Source: Parabacteroides sp. PM6-13
GTDB taxonomy: Bacteria > Bacteroidota > Bacteroidia > Bacteroidales > Tannerellaceae
Direction of reading: 5' to 3'
DNA: 64,000 bases
Assembly: GCF_029892605.1 (NCBI RefSeq)
Contig: NZ_JARXWF010000008.1
Coordinates: 64,001 to 128,000, forward strand
A program made the position numbers and the translations under genes. Shown in pieces: positions 60,262 to 64,000 of this stretch (its first letter is position 1; the number at the start of each line of letters is the position of its first letter). The notes under the pieces were generated by a model, which did not search any database, was not told the DNA's origin, and saw only the letters and a program-made list of their open reading frames with translations.

Positions 60262-61944
60262 ATGAAAGTAATTGTAGCCACATTAAACGCAAAATATATC
60301 CACACCTCCCTGGCGCTTCGCTGGTTGTATATTGCCAATAAAGACCGCCTGGATATCCGCTTTCGGGAGTACACCATTAAAGAGGATCCGGAGAAGATCA
60401 CCAGCGATCTCCTGGCTGCGGGATGCGATGTGATCTGTCTGAGTGTTTATATATGGAATGTCGGTCGGGTGGGGGAGATTATCCGCCGACTGAAGCAACA
60501 GAATCCTCGTCTTCTCTTCATTCTTGGTGGGCCGGAAGTGACCTACGAGCCTGAACATTTCCTGCGGGAGTGGGCGGTCGACTATGTGATCAGTGGCGAA
60601 GGCGAGTTTGTGTTGGGCGATCTGATAGCGTCTCTCGAACGGGGCGAGACCGAACTGCCTCCCGGTGTCTCCTCGCACGACCGGATAAGTACGACCGTTT
60701 GTCGGGCTGATATCACCCGCTTAGCGCAGCTACCCTCTCCCTATCAGTTGGAAGAAGATCGGGAAGAATTGAAAAACCGTTTGGTCTATGTGGAGACCTC
60801 GCGGGGATGTCCTTACCAATGCCAGTATTGCCTCTCCTCCCGTGAGCAGGGGGTGCGCTATTTTCCTTTGGATTATGTACTGGACAATCTGAAATACCTG
60901 ATTGAGGCCGGTGCGCGGCAGATCAAGTTCCTGGACCGCACCTTCAATCTGAACAAGGAGCATACGCGGGCCATTTTCGATTTCCTGATCGCTCATTGGC
61001 GGGAAGGGCTGAGCTGTCAGTTTGAAATTTATGCCGACCTATTGACCGACGAGATGATCGACTACCTGAACGATCGCTTGCCCGCGAACTATTTCCGCTT
61101 TGAGATAGGTATCCAATCGACCTACGAACCTACGAACCAGGCGGTCAAGCGCAAACAGGACTTCCCGCTTCTGGCGCATAACATCCGGCGGCTGATGGCG
61201 GGGGGTAAGATTGTACTCCATCTCGACCTGATCGCCGGCCTGCCCCATGAGACCTTCGAGCGTTTCACGCAGTCGTTCAATGAGGTGTTCGCCTTAGGAG
61301 CCAAGGAGGTACAACTGGGCTTCCTGAAAATGCTTCGAGGCACTCACCTGCGACGCGATGCCGACCGCTACGGTTATCACTATGCCGAGCAGGCACCCTA
61401 TGAGATAACGGGCAACGATGCCATCTCCGCCGAAGAGCTTCATCGCATCCATGAGGCGGAGCACGCGCTGGAGAGGTACTGGAACAGCGGCCGTTTTGCT
61501 ACGACAATGCACCGCCTCTTCGCCACCCATTGGGCAGGGCGCTATTTCCAGTTTTTTGATGAGCTGGGGCAATACGCCGCGCAACACCATCTGCCACACC
61601 GGGGATACCTATTGGAAGATCTGTTTCGTAACCTGCACCACTTCCTCTTGTCGAAAGAGATCGACCTCTACGATGCCTTACGTACCGACTACTACAGCCA
61701 TTTCACGCAGCGACCCCGTGGCTATTGGCTCCAGACAATCGATAAGCGGGAACGCAAAAAACTCCTCTACACCATTGGGCAGGACAAAGAGTTCCTACGC
61801 AAACACCACCTCACCCGTCGGATCATCGAGAAGCAAACCGCCCTCGACCCCCTCACCCCCCAGGAATACCTCCTCACCATCTTCCCCGCCGAAGGAGAGA
61901 AAACCGCCAAAAGGGAGGTGGTTTATTTTTTCTCACCCGCATGA
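60262..61944 (+). CDS. B12-binding domain radical SAM protein (DUF4080)
   Basis: 560 residues. The N-terminal cobalamin-binding-like Rossmann domain (about 1-140; VIVATLNAKYIHTSLALRWLY, LFILGGPEVTYEP) is followed by a radical SAM core with CPYQCQYC at about residue 184 and a C-terminal DUF4080 domain. Cobalamin binding is inferred from the domain, because the DxHxxG motif is not obvious. The stop codon TGA lies inside the first hairpin of the terminator at 61930-61976, so the last residues FSPA are encoded by that repeat. Target unknown. Confidence 0.92.
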   Translation: MKVIVATLNAKYIHTSLALRWLYIANKDRLDIRFREYTIKEDPEKITSDLLAAGCDVICLSVYIWNVGRVGEIIRRLKQQNPRLLFILGGPEVTYEPEHFLREWAVDYVISGEGEFVLGDLIASLERGETELPPGVSSHDRISTTVCRADITRLAQLPSPYQLEEDREELKNRLVYVETSRGCPYQCQYCLSSREQGVRYFPLDYVLDNLKYLIEAGARQIKFLDRTFNLNKEHTRAIFDFLIAHWREGLSCQFEIYADLLTDEMIDYLNDRLPANYFRFEIGIQSTYEPTNQAVKRKQDFPLLAHNIRRLMAGGKIVLHLDLIAGLPHETFERFTQSFNEVFALGAKEVQLGFLKMLRGTHLRRDADRYGYHYAEQAPYEITGNDAISAEELHRIHEAEHALERYWNSGRFATTMHRLFATHWAGRYFQFFDELGQYAAQHHLPHRGYLLEDLFRNLHHFLLSKEIDLYDALRTDYYSHFTQRPRGYWLQTIDKRERKKLLYTIGQDKEFLRKHHLTRRIIEKQTALDPLTPQEYLLTIFPAEGEKTAKREVVYFFSPA

Positions 61945-61976
61945 GAATTTTTTCTCACGCGGGTGAGAATTTTTTT
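61930..61976 (+). terminator. Tandem hairpin terminator overlapping the radical SAM stop codon
   Basis: TTCTCACCCGCATGAGAA (61930-61947) and TTCTCACGCGGGTGAGAA (61952-61969), followed by seven T. The first is identical to 28592-28609 and the second is the reverse complement of 28614-28631. The gene's TGA is within the first palindrome. Confidence 0.82.
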
Positions 61977-61996
61977 ATACGCTTTTGTAGGGCTTC

Positions 61997-62632
61997 TTAT
62001 TCGTAGTCATGTTCCCATATTTCCGGTGATGGGGTGAAGTCTTTGATAAGCTCTTTTATGTAGGTGATAGCCTCTTCGTTGGTGTCGAATATCACATAAG
62101 CGGGAATTTTCTTTGTCTCTCTTTTCCAACTCATCTCGGCAGCGGCATATTCTTTGAATGTGCTCGGGAAAACCGGAGCGTAGCTTGGATAGTAATCTTC
62201 TTCATTCATCGGTTTGTTGAATGCTACCCGCATCACAATCCCCTCTGTGGAATATTCTGTTACATAAAGCGTTTCGCCTGCCTGTTCTTCCGCAAAAACG
62301 CGTTTGTCCGTTGTCAGCCGCCCGGTGGCGGGATCGTAACGGTATCCGGATCTGACAAACACATATTTGTTATCCTTCTCATATTGATATTTCACCCAAT
62401 TTTCATAAAGATCACCCAATACCGGCGTACACAATAATTCCGAATCATGAAACCATAAGGCGGCCGCCGGGGGGATGCTATCTACCCTATACATAATTAG
62501 GAAAATCTCCTTCATAGAAGGGGGAAATGCCGACTTTTCTATTTCAGATTCAATATTTTCCAATGGGGTCAAAGTGGAGGGAGGATAGAAATATGATATA
62601 TAACCTTCAGAAGAATAATAGACCCCATTCAC
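61997..62632 (-). CDS. Hypothetical protein with lost signal peptide
   Basis: 211 residues from GTG 62632; I recognise no family. The C-terminal region is helical and acidic (EEAITYIKELIKDF). The same frame continues upstream to a stop at 62699-62701 and encodes TKCEVAIACGDEDKNEGSFEE, which resembles the end of a lipoprotein signal (AxxC then acidic residues), but there is no start codon or hydrophobic stretch. The 5' end is therefore probably truncated or interrupted, and the gene may be a pseudogene. A functional cytosolic version starting at GTG cannot be excluded. Confidence 0.55.
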   Translation of the reverse strand: MNGVYYSSEGYISYFYPPSTLTPLENIESEIEKSAFPPSMKEIFLIMYRVDSIPPAAALWFHDSELLCTPVLGDLYENWVKYQYEKDNKYVFVRSGYRYDPATGRLTTDKRVFAEEQAGETLYVTEYSTEGIVMRVAFNKPMNEEDYYPSYAPVFPSTFKEYAAAEMSWKRETKKIPAYVIFDTNEEAITYIKELIKDFTPSPEIWEHDYE

Positions 62633-62859
62633 TGTTTCTTCAAAACTCCCCTCATTCTTATCCTCATCACCGCATGCGATAGCGACTTCACATTTAGTTC
62701 ACATTTTGGCAAAATCGCTTAAAAGTATCGATGAAACCGCGTTTTTTTGATGATAAATAAAAAGGCTACTTGAATCCGGTAAATGCGTATTTGAGCTCAG
62801 GTAGTGGCATGATGAAGGTGTGTAGGGTCAGATATTCCAAGAGTGGAAGGTTTTCATAT

Positions 62860-63063
62860 AAATCCCAAAGGGATTTCCTATTCGTAACCGCGGGTGTAGC
62901 GAAGCAAACCCGTGGTAGGCAGATAGACAAGACCTACTCTCCAAGCAACCCCGAAGAGGGTTGAACCCATTCCGGGTTCGTTAGTTATTATTAGCGGAAT
63001 ACCCCCGGTCGTTCGCTTCGCTCTCTTACCGAGGGTTTCGAATAGGAAATCCCTGCGGGATTT
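62860..63063. repeat. Inverted repeat with 25-bp arms
   Basis: AAATCCCAAAGGGATTTCCT... at 62860-62884 pairs with CGAATAGGAAATCCCTGCGG... at 63039-63063, with about two mismatches. Inside, further pairs such as GTAACCGCGGGTG/CTACCCTCGG-like segments are less exact. It seems to be a third kind of palindromic element. Its left arm lies 230 nt from the truncated hypothetical gene. Confidence 0.8.
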
Positions 63064-63175
63064 AACTCATTTCAGTGTACCTTGCCACCTTCCCATCTTA
63101 CCAAATCTGAAAACGCCCCCTTTCTCCTTCAAATCTTCCAAAATTGGAAGATTTCCAATTTGACAAATTGCAAAA

Positions 63176-63298
63176 ACGCCCGAGTATTTTTCCGAAAACG
63201 TAGGGGTATTTTAAATTACCCGCAGGAGTAACACTTTTTAACGTATCATATTGTAAAGCAAAATGGCGTTTTTGCTTACACTTTGTATTTTGAGAATG
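63176..63298 (+). repeat. Dispersed intergenic repeat, copy C
   Basis: The 22-nt core is at 63226-63247. The flanks are closest to copy A: CGCCCGAGTATTTTTCC, AAACGTAGGGGTATTTT, and ATATTGTAAAGCAAAATG. The preceding TTTCTCCTTCAAATCTTCC (63121) also resembles 13775, so the A and C copies share a longer ancestral unit. Confidence 0.85.
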
Positions 63299-63611
63299 GC
63301 GCAAAAAAGGAAGGAGTTGGTAGGTTTTGAGTCAATCCGTAGGGCTATTCTTGGGCTATTTTGCAAAATATCAAATGAAGGTGTAGGAATTTTGTATTTA
63401 TTTTATAGATTTGTGGCATCAAACCATTTTATGAATTATATCCATAAACCAATGGCAGGCATTTATCGCACAAGATAAGACCGTGTCCGGACAACCTTCC
63501 TCTCCGGCCTGGTGCGTGTACCGTTACTACACGTATCCCTTTCTGTTGTTATTTATTATTATTGTTTCATGATGAAATACGCATCGGGCGTATGGTCAAA
63601 TTCGTGTATGT

Positions 63612-64000
63612 ATGGAAAATTGGAAAAAAGTTTTTGCCATTATATGGACAGGGCAGTTCCTGTCCATTCTGACGAGTATTCTTGTCAATTTCGCGGTGAT
63701 CCTCTGGATCAGTATGGAAACCGGTTCGGCTGAGATGCTGGCGTGGGCGGCTATTGCGGCGATGTTGCCGCAGGCGTTATTGGGTCCTGTGACCGGGGTG
63801 TTTATCGATCGCTGGAACCGGAAGGCGATTATGATTCTGGCGGATAGTTTTATTGCTGTCTGTACGATTATTATGTCGGTTCTCTTCTGGCTCGAGGTGG
63901 CCGAGATGTGGCATATCTTCGTATTGCTTGCTTTTCGTTCGGTAGGTTCGGCCTTCCACATGCCGGCGATGCAGGCCTCCATTCCCCTATTGGCTCCTCA
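63612..64000 (+). CDS. MFS transporter, N-terminal part
   Basis: The open frame begins with ATG 63612 and runs off the window; 129 complete codons are present. MENWKKVFAIIWTGQFLSIL starts helix 1; ITSILVNFAVILWI, MLAWAAIAAMLPQALLGPVTGVFIDRWNRK (loop 2-3 DRWNRK motif) and the next helices are typical of the macrolide-efflux/EntS-like MFS group. The substrate cannot be named. No clear Shine-Dalgarno or -7 box was found. Confidence 0.85.
   Translation, partial: MENWKKVFAIIWTGQFLSILTSILVNFAVILWISMETGSAEMLAWAAIAAMLPQALLGPVTGVFIDRWNRKAIMILADSFIAVCTIIMSVLFWLEVAEMWHIFVLLAFRSVGSAFHMPAMQASIPLLAP

Larger units (their letters stand above)
62633..63611. other. 979-bp gene-free spacer with palindrome and dispersed repeat
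   Basis: The only coding sign is the remnant lipoprotein-like end at 62633-62698. The rest includes an inverted repeat (62860-63063), copy C of the dispersed repeat (63176-63298), and a short inverted pair CGTGTA/TACACG at about 63506-63526. A 71-codon open frame at 63263-63478 starts within the repeat and has no family features. Confidence 0.7.

Noticed and set aside
62880-63000. tRNA-like sequence (GGGTTGAACCC, GGGTTCG)
   Set aside because: No acceptor stem, anticodon arm or CCA can be fitted; the sequence is part of the inverted repeat loop.
63263-63478. 71-codon open frame in the final spacer
   Set aside because: Begins inside copy C of the dispersed repeat and has no family features or ribosome site; probably not a gene.

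Overview
The window reads as a chromosomal segment of a Bacteroidales bacterium, most likely Parabacteroides or a close relative. This rests on the many Bacteroidota-only families (DUF4294, DUF4252, DUF4831, DUF3316, DUF3108, six-bladed propeller lipoproteins, head-GIN protein), on the repeated Bacteroidota -7 promoter box TAnnTTTG, and on weak or absent Shine-Dalgarno sites. The genus is inferred from gene style, not from a marker gene. No rRNA, tRNA, CRISPR array or prophage was seen.

Layout. 1-7.2 kb: end of a nucleoside-recognition/spore-maturation-like membrane protein, then ybeY, mnmG, a consensus parS site, uvrC, dtd, a MazG-like pyrophosphohydrolase and deoC on +, facing a polyprenyl synthetase. 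7.3-13.4 kb: polA and three propeller lipoproteins. 13.4-19.6 kb: a long perfect palindrome, a secreted helix-hairpin-helix barrel protein with a PorV/PorQ-like partner, a KilA-N protein, a DUF4294 protein and a SpoU methyltransferase, then a 0.55-kb AT-rich spacer dense in DnaA-box-like sites that is a candidate oriC. 19.6-32.3 kb: nadA, a GIN protein, a ParC-type topoisomerase subunit, DUF3316, an S41 protease, nnrD/E, a TSUP transporter, small envelope proteins, a POT peptide transporter and a small unknown protein. 32.3-37.2 kb: biotin operon bioB-A-F-G-C without bioD. 37.4-47.6 kb: Fsr-like exporter, cysS, thioesterase, an ECF sigma operon with two DUF4252 proteins, a LVIVD-type lipoprotein cluster and mutS. 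47.6-49.1 kb: an IS200-like/RAYT transposase bracketed by related palindromic repeats. 49.1-55.3 kb: envelope lipoproteins, CapA-like protein, YefM/YoeB toxin-antitoxin pair, AraC regulator and a membrane-anchored HTH protein. 55.3-58.9 kb: carB behind a leader ORF and terminator. 58.9-64 kb: aldo/keto reductase, GNAT, B12-radical SAM protein, a hypothetical gene that seems to have lost its signal peptide, a repeat-rich spacer and the start of an MFS transporter.

Most notable are (i) a carB leader with the parts of a pyrBI-type translation-coupled attenuator: promoter, 39-codon ORF, hairpin, U-rich tract, and an intrinsic terminator whose 5' arm contains the ORF stop; (ii) a perfect parS and a DnaA-box cluster 17 kb apart; (iii) many intergenic palindromes, several of which run into gene ends and supply stop codons or C-terminal residues, including a 112-bp inverted repeat read through by bioF; and (iv) three genes whose -7 box sits only 3-4 nt before ATG, which suggests leaderless mRNAs.
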